Shown: piece after piece, positions 1 through 6,418 of the stretch
Position numbering within the stretch: position 1 is the stretch's first letter
Layout of the letters: the number at the start of each line of letters is the position of its first letter
Origin: CAYYBZ01 sp964470285 [NCBI: uncultured Oligoflexia bacterium]
GTDB lineage: Bacteria > Bdellovibrionota_G > CAYYBZ01
Direction of reading: 5' to 3'
Assembly: GCA_964470285.1 (NCBI GenBank)
Contig: CAYYBZ010000020.1
Location: 1-11,089 of the forward strand
DNA: 11,089 nucleotides
Program-made: the position numbers and the translations under genes
Notes under the pieces: model-generated
What the model saw: the letters and a program-made list of their open reading frames with translations, nothing else
Told to the model about the DNA's origin: nothing
Databases searched by the model: none

Positions 1-301
1 GCTGGGAACATTAGCGCCTACTGGATGGGCTTCTGCGAATATCGCCAGGCCGAAACTTATAGGTAAGGATTCAACAGGTAAGATGGTAGGCGAGTTCGGC
101 ATAGGAACAAACAGAGGCGCCAAGATATGCAAAAATATGCTGGAAGCTGAAAAAGCGTGGGGTACTGTCCATTTCGCGATAGGCGACTCATACGGATTCG
201 GTAAAAATAAGAGCAAGCATCATTATGACATGCTCGTAGATAAAGCGACAATTGAAGTAGAAAACAAGGTCTTAATGAAGAACGGAAAATTTATGATTTA
301 G
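1..301 (+). CDS. M29-type metallo-aminopeptidase, C-terminal part (5' end outside the window)
   Basis: Only the last 99 codons are present; the first full codon begins at base 2 and the TAG stop is at 299-301. The fragment carries what I recognise as the C-terminal metal-binding signatures of M29 (AmpS/PepS/aminopeptidase T) and the related NicX-like hydrolases: GEFGIGTN (Glu31 of the fragment), GTVHFAIGD (His57), and HYD (His74 and Asp76). In characterised M29 enzymes the equivalent Glu, His and HxD residues bind the two-metal centre. The likely role is release of N-terminal residues from peptides in the cytoplasm, which fits the peptidase and peptide-transporter genes next door. The gene converges on the transporter gene, with a shared terminator between them. 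I cannot separate a true M29 peptidase from a NicX-like amidohydrolase, because the N-terminal half is missing. Confidence 0.8.
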   Translation, partial: LGTLAPTGWASANIARPKLIGKDSTGKMVGEFGIGTNRGAKICKNMLEAEKAWGTVHFAIGDSYGFGKNKSKHHYDMLVDKATIEVENKVLMKNGKFMI

Positions 302-540
302 ATATTTCACCCGTTTTATATCCTGATAAATAGTTCATAGTATCCGTAACTTTTGTTCTTGAATTCGAATTTCAATTCTTACTTGAAATGTCGGGATGTT
401 ACCTGTTTATTTATAATCTGAACTAACCGACTATGAAGTATTTTCATTGATTTTTGTCCTGCATTTACATTTCTCTTCCCAGTCGGAGATCCTTACGGAT
501 TTTGCCAAATAAGCTCTTGTTGTTTGTTGGAAAATTGTGA
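302..540. other. Intergenic spacer with a long-range inverted repeat
   Basis: No gene is visible between the M29-like gene and the terminator. The spacer holds an 8-base inverted repeat, TTCATAGT at 334-341 and ACTATGAA at 430-437. The match extends to 10 of 12 bases, and about 90 bases separate the arms. Between the arms is a near-palindrome around TTCGAA (about 360-376). This could be the 3' untranslated region of the M29-like gene. I see no known RNA family in it. Confidence 0.4.
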
Positions 541-568
541 AAAAGGCGGGCTTAATGGCCCGCCTTTT
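541..568. terminator. Bidirectional rho-independent terminator
   Basis: A perfect stem of AAAAGGCGGGC (541-551) and GCCCGCCTTTT (558-568) encloses a 6-base loop. On the plus strand it ends in TTTT. On the minus strand it ends in five T, because base 540 is also A. It lies 22 bases past the stop codon of the minus-strand transporter gene and downstream of the plus-strand M29-like gene. It should therefore end transcription from both sides. Confidence 0.9.
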
Positions 569-590
569 AATTTGTCTAAAAATTGCCTGA

Positions 591-1934
591 TTACTTATCA
601 AGCTCTTCAAACGCGCCGAGTGTTTTTGTGAAAATAGCTATGGCGATTATTCCCAAAAGAGTATGACCGGCAAGAGCGTACCATATATAGTCGGGAGTAC
701 CTGCGTTTTCAAAATATCCGTACCATGCGGTATAGGTAATCCCTGAAAGACCGCCGCCTATCATTACCGAGAGGAAATTTGCACCCATATAGAGGCCTGC
801 TTTTTCTTTAGGGGCAATCCATGTGATGTATTCCTGAATTCTTGGGCTGGAGACCATTTCGCCTACTGCAAATATGATAACGCCGAGTATGGCAAGTACA
901 GGAAGCGATATTTTTGCAAAAGCCAGCAGTACAAAACCGATTATGGCGAGTACGAGACCGAAAATAAAAGTAGGAATTGCCTTGAATTTTTCCGCTATTC
1001 TTGAAACAAATACCTGACAGAACATTATTATGAAACCCGTATGAGCGATTGTTTCACCCAGTATTCTCCACTGCCCGTCTTTCTCAGCTGAGAAAAATCC
1101 TGTAAACCATCTGCCGAAACTGTCCGGTAAAATACCTGAAAGTGTGACTATTCTTTTAATATTGAAATATAATCTGGCAGTATCAAGATGTTGATCTACA
1201 TACATCCCTAAAATATTGAAAAAAGCCCAGAAGGGTAACCAGAAGAAAATTCCTAAGATGACAAGCAGAGCTACAAATTTATAATCTGTAAGCACTATAC
1301 CGAGATCCTTAAATTTCTGTTTTAAGGTAACTCCCTCCATTTCACGCGGGGGTTCCTTATAGAAGAAAATCGTGATTATAAGCATAAGAACTATTCCGCC
1401 GGCCATTGCCAGAAAGGCTTTGTTCCATGACAGAGCCCTTAAATTACCTGCAACGATTGGTCCGAAAGATGCACCGAAATTAACCATCTGATAGAAGATA
1501 CCGAATCCGAGTGTTTTATTCGTTCCGTCGGTGACTACTCTGACTGTTCCGGCAATTAGAGGCTTAAATGTACCTGCTGCCATGGCAATACCTATCATTG
1601 TAAGCGCAATACCGGACAACGATTTGGTTACAAGTAAAAGCAGAATAGTCGGTAAATACAATAAATATGATGCTATAAGAACTTTTTTAAATCCATATCT
1701 GTCGGCAAATGTTCCCGAGAATATCGGTATACCGTATGATATGAATAGGAAAACACTTTGAACCCAGCCAAGATCCGATTTTGCAAATCCAAGATGTGTC
1801 ATATAAATACCGAAGCCCATATAAATTCCATAATAGGAGAATCTCTCAAGGACTTCGATAGCGTTGGCCACCCAGAAAACACCGGGGAATTTGGATCTTT
1901 TCTTTTTTGTTTCTACGTTTGCATTCTCGCTCAT
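591..1934 (-). CDS. POT/PTR-family proton-coupled di-/tripeptide transporter
   Basis: This is an inner-membrane carrier of about 447 residues and roughly 12 hydrophobic segments. It belongs to the major facilitator superfamily, proton-dependent oligopeptide transporter branch. The first membrane segment carries the family signature ExxERFxYYG (Glu27, Glu30, Arg31). In studied POT proteins this motif takes part in proton coupling and peptide binding. An ADRYG-KK loop motif follows, and then IFYQMVNFGAS, close to the second PTR2 signature. The first possible start (GTG at 1940) overlaps the ribosome binding site AGAGG. I therefore start at the ATG at 1934, five bases after AGAGG. The gene lies 115 bases downstream of pepT on the same strand, so imported di/tripeptides would meet PepT and the Xaa-Pro peptidase. 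A polar loop between the two halves (roughly residues 250-300) is rather long. Exact substrates cannot be read from sequence. Confidence 0.85.
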   Translation of the reverse strand: MSENANVETKKKRSKFPGVFWVANAIEVLERFSYYGIYMGFGIYMTHLGFAKSDLGWVQSVFLFISYGIPIFSGTFADRYGFKKVLIASYLLYLPTILLLLVTKSLSGIALTMIGIAMAAGTFKPLIAGTVRVVTDGTNKTLGFGIFYQMVNFGASFGPIVAGNLRALSWNKAFLAMAGGIVLMLIITIFFYKEPPREMEGVTLKQKFKDLGIVLTDYKFVALLVILGIFFWLPFWAFFNILGMYVDQHLDTARLYFNIKRIVTLSGILPDSFGRWFTGFFSAEKDGQWRILGETIAHTGFIIMFCQVFVSRIAEKFKAIPTFIFGLVLAIIGFVLLAFAKISLPVLAILGVIIFAVGEMVSSPRIQEYITWIAPKEKAGLYMGANFLSVMIGGGLSGITYTAWYGYFENAGTPDYIWYALAGHTLLGIIAIAIFTKTLGAFEELDK

Positions 1935-1949
1935 AAGCACCTCTTTATT

Positions 1950-1978
1950 ATTAAATAAATTTCTAAAAAACCTTTCAA
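1950..1978 (-). promoter_or_regulatory. Sigma-70-type promoter for the peptide transporter
   Basis: On the minus strand, TTGAAA (1973-1978) and TTTAAT (1950-1955) are separated by exactly 17 bases. Each hexamer matches the consensus at 5 of 6 positions. The -10 box ends only 15 bases before the ATG at 1934, so the leader would be 8-9 bases and barely hold the AGAGG ribosome binding site. If it works, the transporter can be transcribed independently of pepT. Confidence 0.5.
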
Positions 1979-2055
1979 ATCAGCATCTTACAAGTGAAGA
2001 TTCACTCTAATTACTAGATAAACTGGTGCAAAGCAAGAAAAAACATATATTTAGA

Positions 2056-3312
2056 TTATTTAGAACGGTGTTCCCATATCTGAACGAGGTTTATTATTGT
2101 CTCTACAGATTTTTTCATGGTACCCACAGGGACAAACTCAAGTTTGGAGTGGAAATTTTCACCGCCTGCAAAAAGATTCGGAGTAAGAACTCCCATAAAT
2201 GAAAGTCTTGCGCCGTCCGTTCCGCCTCTTATAGCCTTGCGAATAGGGGTTACTCCGGCCTTTTTAACTGCTTCAACCGCGTAGTTAGTAACTCTTTTAT
2301 CCTTATTCAGCTGATAGAGCATGTTTCTGTACGATTCTTTTATTTCGATCGAAAATGAGGAACCGGAAAATTTCCTGCAGGTCTTTTTTGCATTATCTTT
2401 TAAAAGTTTTGCCCATTTTTTAAGATTTGCCTCGATAAAATCTCTAATTAAAAAATTAATTTCGGTTTCTTCTACTCCGCCTTTTATGGTATTCGGATGA
2501 ACATAGCCCTGTTTTTCCCGCGTTCCTTCAGGAGCCTGGCTTCTTTTCAGCAGTGTAATGAAATATGAGGCTACCTTTAAAGAATTGACCATTTTATCCT
2601 TTGCATATCCGGGGTGAACATTTTTTCCGAAGAATTTTACATTGGCCGAATCTGCACAGAAGGTTTCGTTTTCGACTTCGCCTGCCTCGCCTCCGTCAAT
2701 TGTGTACGCGTATTTGGCCTTGAATTTTTTTACGTCAAAATGATCGGCCCCGCACCCTATTTCTTCATCGGGAGTAATGCCGACTTTTAAGTCCCCGTGT
2801 TTTATCTGTGGATTGTTTACAAGAAAATGCATGGCGTCCAAAATCTCCGCTATTCCGGCTTTGTCGTCGGCACCGAGAAGTGTAGTCCCGTCGGCCGTTA
2901 TTACGGTGTCGCCCTTAACTTTTTTTAAAGTCTTGTTTTCTCTGACTTTTATTACCTGTGCTTTGTCTTTGGGCAGCACAATATCTTTGCCTTTATAGTT
3001 TTTATGAAGCTGTGGTTTTACGTTTTTTCCCGAAACGTCAGGAGAAGTATCGAAATGTGCGATGAATCCTATAGCAGGGACCTTTTTCTTCTTGGTATTC
3101 CCCTTTAAAGTTGCGTAAACGTATCCCCATTTATCCATATGGGCGTCTTTGAGACCGATCGTCTTAAGTTCTTTCACAACTATTTTTGCGAGATTTTTTT
3201 GTTTCTCGGTGCTTGGAAATGTTTTGGAGTTCTCGCTTGATTGAGTATCAACTTTTACGTACCTTATGAAGCGGTCAACAACCGTATCGCCAATGTTAAC
3301 TTTCTTTGCCAT
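2056..3312 (-). CDS. pepT: Peptidase T (tripeptide aminopeptidase, M20 family)
   Basis: At 418 residues this is close to the usual PepT length. PepT removes the N-terminal residue from tripeptides in the cytoplasm, using two zinc ions. Hallmarks visible here are FIAHFDTSPDVSG (His86, Asp88), LLGADDKAG (Asp149, probable metal bridge), TPDEEIGCG (Glu183 catalytic base, Glu184 ligand), TIDGGE (Asp206) and NFHSK (His388). Their spacing follows that of the E. coli enzyme. The insertion between residues about 215 and 330 corresponds to the M20 dimerisation (lid) domain. The segment VHPNTIKGG and the RGGTDGARLS stretch near residue 362 are also typical of PepT. AAAGGAG precedes the ATG at 3312. The stop codon of the Xaa-Pro peptidase gene lies 17 bases upstream, so the two are almost certainly cotranscribed. 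All expected catalytic residues are present. Confidence 0.95.
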   Translation of the reverse strand: MAKKVNIGDTVVDRFIRYVKVDTQSSENSKTFPSTEKQKNLAKIVVKELKTIGLKDAHMDKWGYVYATLKGNTKKKKVPAIGFIAHFDTSPDVSGKNVKPQLHKNYKGKDIVLPKDKAQVIKVRENKTLKKVKGDTVITADGTTLLGADDKAGIAEILDAMHFLVNNPQIKHGDLKVGITPDEEIGCGADHFDVKKFKAKYAYTIDGGEAGEVENETFCADSANVKFFGKNVHPGYAKDKMVNSLKVASYFITLLKRSQAPEGTREKQGYVHPNTIKGGVEETEINFLIRDFIEANLKKWAKLLKDNAKKTCRKFSGSSFSIEIKESYRNMLYQLNKDKRVTNYAVEAVKKAGVTPIRKAIRGGTDGARLSFMGVLTPNLFAGGENFHSKLEFVPVGTMKKSVETIINLVQIWEHRSK

Positions 3313-3329
3313 CTTAATTACTCCTTTAA

Positions 3330-4505
3330 TTATTTAATGTAATAAAGTTCCTTTTGTCTGTTTGATAAGAATTTTCCCCCTGTCGGCGTAACTACAACGA
3401 TCTCCTCTAGGGTCGCTATGCCGTATTCGGGAATTGTAATTCTCGGTTCTAATGTATAAACCTGTCCCTCCTCGACCTTGTTATATGGCTGCTCCCCGTA
3501 TCTTTCCCATTTGGGAAAAAGACCCGATCCGTCATGGGCGGCTCTTCCTATCTCGTGGCCGAGTCCGTGAGGATATTCCTCGAATCCCTCGTCGACAATA
3601 GCGCTTCTTACCATATCATCAACTTTCCAGCCCTCCATGCCGGGTCTTATATTTTTTGCTGCATAAAAAATGGAATCTCTGATTATGTTTACGGCTCTTA
3701 CAACCACTTCGGGAGCCTTCTTTTCACCTTTTCTTAAGAAATACCATGTTCTTTGAAGATCCGAACAGTAGCCGTCCTTTTTGACTCCAAAGTCGATGTT
3801 AAGGACATGACCCCTTTTTATCTTTCTTTTTGTAGGTGCAGCATGCGCTCCGGCGGTTTCAGGACCTGAAAAGACTGCCGGGCAATGATCTTCGGACCAT
3901 GCGAGTTCAAGGCCTTCTTTTTTTACGATTTTTTTCATGTATTCGGCAACCTGAGTTTCAGTCTTGCCCGGTTTCATATAGCGCCCGGCTTTTGAAAAAA
4001 TCTTTTCGGCTGCATCGACGGCTGCTTTGATTCTTTTTAATTCAGTTTTTGTTTTTCTTCCACGCAGGGCTCCGAGAATTGATTCCGAAGAGACCAGCCG
4101 GTCCTTAAAAGGAGTCTCTTTTAAGTATTCTGTCAGTATTTCGTACATTCCATGAGTTAAGCCGTCAGAGGTTACGTCGTTCTTGGAGGTATTAATTGCA
4201 ATCTTACCCGGGTTTATTTCTTTTAGTGTTTTTAAGAAAGGTTCCTTAATAGATTTTAGATAAGTTTCAACATTCTTGTAAAGCCCTGTGGCTTTAATTC
4301 CTGTTTGATCATACTGCCCGACTATCGCTGTTGTTTTTCCTGTTTTTGGAATCATAAATGCGGATTGCCATGTGTAAGGAGCTCCGACAATAAGTTCTGT
4401 GGCAGGATCATGAGATGTAGAGCTTTCTCTTCCAAAAGTAAGCCACAGATCAATATCCTTTTCATTTAATATCTCAACGGCCTGTTTTACTTTTTCTTTA
4501 AGCAT
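3330..4505 (-). CDS. M24-family Xaa-Pro peptidase (aminopeptidase P / prolidase type)
   Basis: The 391 residues show a creatinase-like N-terminal domain (about 1-145) and a pita-bread catalytic domain (about 150-391). The five metal ligands of M24 enzymes can be picked out: Asp238 (NIDFG), Asp249 (CSDLQRTW), His317 (second His of HGLGHEIG), Glu353 (TLEPRI) and Glu367 (ATLEEIV). His221 in AGAHAAPT is the usual substrate-side histidine. Enzymes of this type cut N-terminal residues from peptides whose second residue is proline, or split Xaa-Pro dipeptides. They thus handle bonds that PepT cannot. AAAGGGG lies 6 bases before the ATG at 4505. It is the first gene of the Xaa-Pro peptidase-pepT unit. 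Sequence alone does not separate the PepP and PepQ activities, so I give no symbol. Confidence 0.88.
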   Translation of the reverse strand: MLKEKVKQAVEILNEKDIDLWLTFGRESSTSHDPATELIVGAPYTWQSAFMIPKTGKTTAIVGQYDQTGIKATGLYKNVETYLKSIKEPFLKTLKEINPGKIAINTSKNDVTSDGLTHGMYEILTEYLKETPFKDRLVSSESILGALRGRKTKTELKRIKAAVDAAEKIFSKAGRYMKPGKTETQVAEYMKKIVKKEGLELAWSEDHCPAVFSGPETAGAHAAPTKRKIKRGHVLNIDFGVKKDGYCSDLQRTWYFLRKGEKKAPEVVVRAVNIIRDSIFYAAKNIRPGMEGWKVDDMVRSAIVDEGFEEYPHGLGHEIGRAAHDGSGLFPKWERYGEQPYNKVEEGQVYTLEPRITIPEYGIATLEEIVVVTPTGGKFLSNRQKELYYIK

Positions 4506-4530
4506 ACTTACCCCTTTCTAAAGAGCTATT

Positions 4531-4559
4531 TTAATAATATAAAAGGAGTGTAAAGACAA
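4531..4559 (-). promoter_or_regulatory. Candidate sigma-70-type promoter for the peptidase operon
   Basis: On the minus strand, TTGTCT (4554-4559) and TATTAA (4531-4536) are spaced by 17 bases. The -10 box lies about 25 bases before the ATG at 4505. Each hexamer matches at about 4 of 6 positions, so this is plausible rather than strong. The 121-base gap to bioY also contains a hairpin (ATGCTT 4579-4584 / AAGCAT 4591-4596). It has no T run, so I do not call it a terminator. Confidence 0.4.
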
Positions 4560-4626
4560 GCGATAATTCCATTGTTTGATGCTTGAGCCTAAGCATATCA
4601 CCGCTCTTGAACTCGTTATGAAACTT

Positions 4627-5205
4627 TTATTTAGAGAACTTTTTGTGGAATGAGAATATCTCGGCGGCAAGTGCAACTTTGATAACTGCTCCTGGTAAAA
4701 AGGGCGCGCAACCTAACAGAAAAGCACTTACAAGACCTATATTCATGAAATAGGAAAGGTTCATCACTCCAAGAACATGAATTAATGCGGTTCCTGATGC
4801 CAACGCAATGATTGATTTGGAGAATATATTCTTTATGCCGAGTTTTTCGTAAATGAATCTTACAAGGAAGGGGGCTACGATAAAGCCGATGATGTAACCC
4901 CCGGTGGGACCTAAGATAATCTTTGCCCCACCGGCGGCGCCTGCAAAAACAGGTAGTCCGATAAAACCAGCTACAACGTATATGAGTTGGCTAAGTGAGC
5001 CGTCATATTTCTTAAGATAAAGACCTGAAAGAATTACAAAGAAAGTCTGGGCCGTAATCGGAACAGGTGTAAAGGGAAGAGGTATCCTGACAAACGCTCC
5101 AAGTAAGGTTAAAAGAACGAAAAGAGAAATGCCAAGTATTCTGGCATTTACATGGGAATGAATAAGTTCTTTTGTCCACAGAGAATCTTCTTTCAGGTAA
5201 TTCAT
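4627..5205 (-). CDS. bioY: BioY, substrate-binding component of a biotin ECF transporter
   Basis: This 192-residue hydrophobic protein has about six membrane segments and the length usual for BioY. Recognisable family motifs are LPFTPVPITAQTF near residue 44 and GPTGGYIIGF near residue 100. The GAAGGAKIILGPTGG stretch between helices is also typical. BioY captures biotin at the cytoplasmic membrane. Transport usually needs the energising module EcfT plus EcfA ATPases. No such gene is present in the window, so BioY must either use a shared module encoded elsewhere or act alone, as reported for some solitary BioY proteins. The ATG at 5205 follows GAGG by 5 bases. The putative barrel gene ends 53 bases upstream on the same strand. 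I see no BirA-type operator (TTGTTAACC/GGTTAACAA) ahead of it. Confidence 0.93.
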   Translation of the reverse strand: MNYLKEDSLWTKELIHSHVNARILGISLFVLLTLLGAFVRIPLPFTPVPITAQTFFVILSGLYLKKYDGSLSQLIYVVAGFIGLPVFAGAAGGAKIILGPTGGYIIGFIVAPFLVRFIYEKLGIKNIFSKSIIALASGTALIHVLGVMNLSYFMNIGLVSAFLLGCAPFLPGAVIKVALAAEIFSFHKKFSK

Positions 5206-5237
5206 ACAAACCTCATATTTTCAACTGACGAAATCTG

Positions 5238-5253
5238 GGAAATATATATTTCC
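5238..5253. repeat. Perfect 16-base palindrome upstream of bioY
   Basis: GGAAATATATATTTCC is identical to its reverse complement. It sits in the 53-base gap between the putative barrel gene and bioY, about 33 bases before the bioY ATG. It could be a protein-binding site or a small hairpin. It lacks the T run expected of a terminator on the minus strand. Confidence 0.5.
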
Positions 5254-5258
5254 GTTAA

Positions 5259-5741
5259 TTAGAATCTGTACATTACGTTTACAATTGCCCACTGTATGTT
5301 GAATCTTCCACCTGTGATACCGTTAACGGTGAAATCAAGGTTTGATCCTAAACCCAGTTGACCGTCAAGGAAGAAATAGTGAGCACCGCCACCGAATGCC
5401 ATTATCCAGTCATCCGCGTCACCTACGAAATATCCGAATCCGAAATCACCGAATCCTTCAAGGTTTTCGATTATATCAAATGTAAGTCTTAATCTGGGCA
5501 TAAACTGGAAGAAAAAGAAATCTCCGGCGAGTATTCCCAATTCGAGATTTGCCGATACGAGGTCGGTGAAATAATAGTCACCGCCGAACTGCCATAAAAA
5601 GCTCTCAGAACCCTGACCGGCCATAAAACCCAGACCTGAATTTGTTGAAAATCTTCCGGCTCTCTCTTCTGCGTATCCCACTCCGGTGCACGAAGCGGTT
5701 ATGGCAACAACAGCTAAAAGTACGATTAAGATCTTTTTCAT
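5259..5741 (-). CDS. Small secreted protein, probable outer-membrane beta-barrel; family unknown
   Basis: I do not recognise the family. The 160 residues begin with a clear export signal (MKKILIVLLAVVAITA, likely cut after GYA near residue 24). The mature part is about 136 residues of alternating hydrophobic/polar, Gly- and aromatic-rich strands with no hydrophobic helix. The protein ends in Phe after VNVMYRF, a pattern often seen in outer-membrane barrels recognised by BamA. Its size would fit a barrel of about eight strands. A Cys at residue 18 (TASC) is a weak alternative lipobox. Acidic patches such as DADDW and the run DFFFFQF are notable. GGGAGGAG precedes the ATG at 5741, a very strong ribosome binding site, which suggests high expression. 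It diverges from the acyltransferase gene. Function is unknown. Confidence 0.75.
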   Translation of the reverse strand: MKKILIVLLAVVAITASCTGVGYAEERAGRFSTNSGLGFMAGQGSESFLWQFGGDYYFTDLVSANLELGILAGDFFFFQFMPRLRLTFDIIENLEGFGDFGFGYFVGDADDWIMAFGGGAHYFFLDGQLGLGSNLDFTVNGITGGRFNIQWAIVNVMYRF

Positions 5742-5781
5742 TTTCTCCTCCCTTAGGATTTAAAGTTGAAATAAGCTACAT

Positions 5782-5810
5782 TTTCTAATTGAAATAAATA
5801 TGTTAGTCAA
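5782..5810 (-). promoter_or_regulatory. Sigma-70-type promoter for the putative barrel gene
   Basis: On the minus strand, TTGACT (5805-5810, 5 of 6 matches) and TAGAAA (5782-5787, 4 of 6 matches) are 17 bases apart. The -10 box lies 40 bases before the ATG at 5741. It overlaps the -35 region of the candidate promoter reading the other way. Confidence 0.5.
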
Positions 5811-5833
5811 TTAAAAAGTATTTAATATATAAT
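5803..5833 (+). promoter_or_regulatory. Candidate promoter for the acyltransferase-glycosyltransferase genes
   Basis: A perfect -10 box TATAAT lies at 5828-5833, 42 bases before the GTG start. The matching -35 is poor (TTAGTC at 5803-5808, spacing 19) and shares its bases with the -35 box of the opposing promoter. Transcription in the two directions may therefore compete. Confidence 0.35.
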
Positions 5834-5875
5834 GATGATAAAGTTTCCAAATAAAAGTATGTCAGGAGAATTATT

Positions 5876-6418
5876 GTGAAATTCGATAACCCAAGAATTT
5901 TCAGATCGCACGGAACAGGTGAGTTTTCTTTAAAGGATTTTAAGCTCTTTGGCGAGAACGTAATAGTCGAGGACGGAGTCAAGGTTTTTAATCCCGAAAA
6001 CATATCTATAGGTAACAATGTTTATATCGGTCATAACTGCTATATAAAAGGATATTTCAAAAATGAGATGATAATCGGCGATCATACCTGGGTGGGTCAG
6101 GAGAGCTTTCTACATTCGGCAGGAGGTTTAAAGATAGGAAAGGCCGTAGGAATTGGGCCCTATGTTAAAATTTTTACCTCAGAACATGAAGACGACGGTG
6201 ATTTGGGCAAACCGATAATTTTCAATGAATTGAAGTTTAAAAAGGTTGTTTTAAAAGACGGCTGCGATATAGGTTACGGCTCAATAATTTTGCCGGGCAT
6301 AACAATAGGTGAGGGTGCCGTTGTCGGAGCAGGTTCGGTTGTAACAAAGGATGTTCCTGACCATGAAATCTGGGCGGGCGTTCCCGCAAAATCCTTAAGA
6401 AAAAGAGGTTCTAAATAG
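5876..6418 (+). CDS. Hexapeptide-repeat (left-handed beta-helix) acyltransferase, O-acetyltransferase type
   Basis: This 180-residue protein is built largely of [LIV]-G-x4 hexapeptide repeats, e.g. ISIGNNVYIG, IIGDHTWVG, LKIGKAVGIG and ITIGEGAVVGAGSVV. It ends with the WAGVPAKSLRKR signature of sugar acetyltransferases related to WbbJ/Maa/CysE. His104 in TSEHE is the likely catalytic base. These trimeric cytoplasmic enzymes move acetyl (or another acyl group) from CoA to a sugar hydroxyl or amine. The start is GTG at 5876, supported by AGGAG 7 bases upstream. A membrane glycosyltransferase gene follows with almost no gap, so the natural reading is a pair that builds or decorates a surface glycan or glycolipid. 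The precise acceptor cannot be predicted. No lesion is visible in this gene, unlike its partner. Confidence 0.85.
   Translation: MKFDNPRIFRSHGTGEFSLKDFKLFGENVIVEDGVKVFNPENISIGNNVYIGHNCYIKGYFKNEMIIGDHTWVGQESFLHSAGGLKIGKAVGIGPYVKIFTSEHEDDGDLGKPIIFNELKFKKVVLKDGCDIGYGSIILPGITIGEGAVVGAGSVVTKDVPDHEIWAGVPAKSLRKRGSK

Noticed and set aside
1938-1940. GTG at 1940 as the transporter start.
   Set aside because: It overlaps the AGAGG ribosome binding site. The ATG at 1934 has correct spacing.
1993-2006. Small inverted repeat AGTGAAGATTCACT between pepT and the transporter gene.
   Set aside because: The stem is short with a tiny loop and has no T run. It is likely chance.
4579-4596. Hairpin ATGCTT/AAGCAT considered as the bioY terminator.
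   Set aside because: No T run follows on the minus strand, and the stem is only 6 base pairs.
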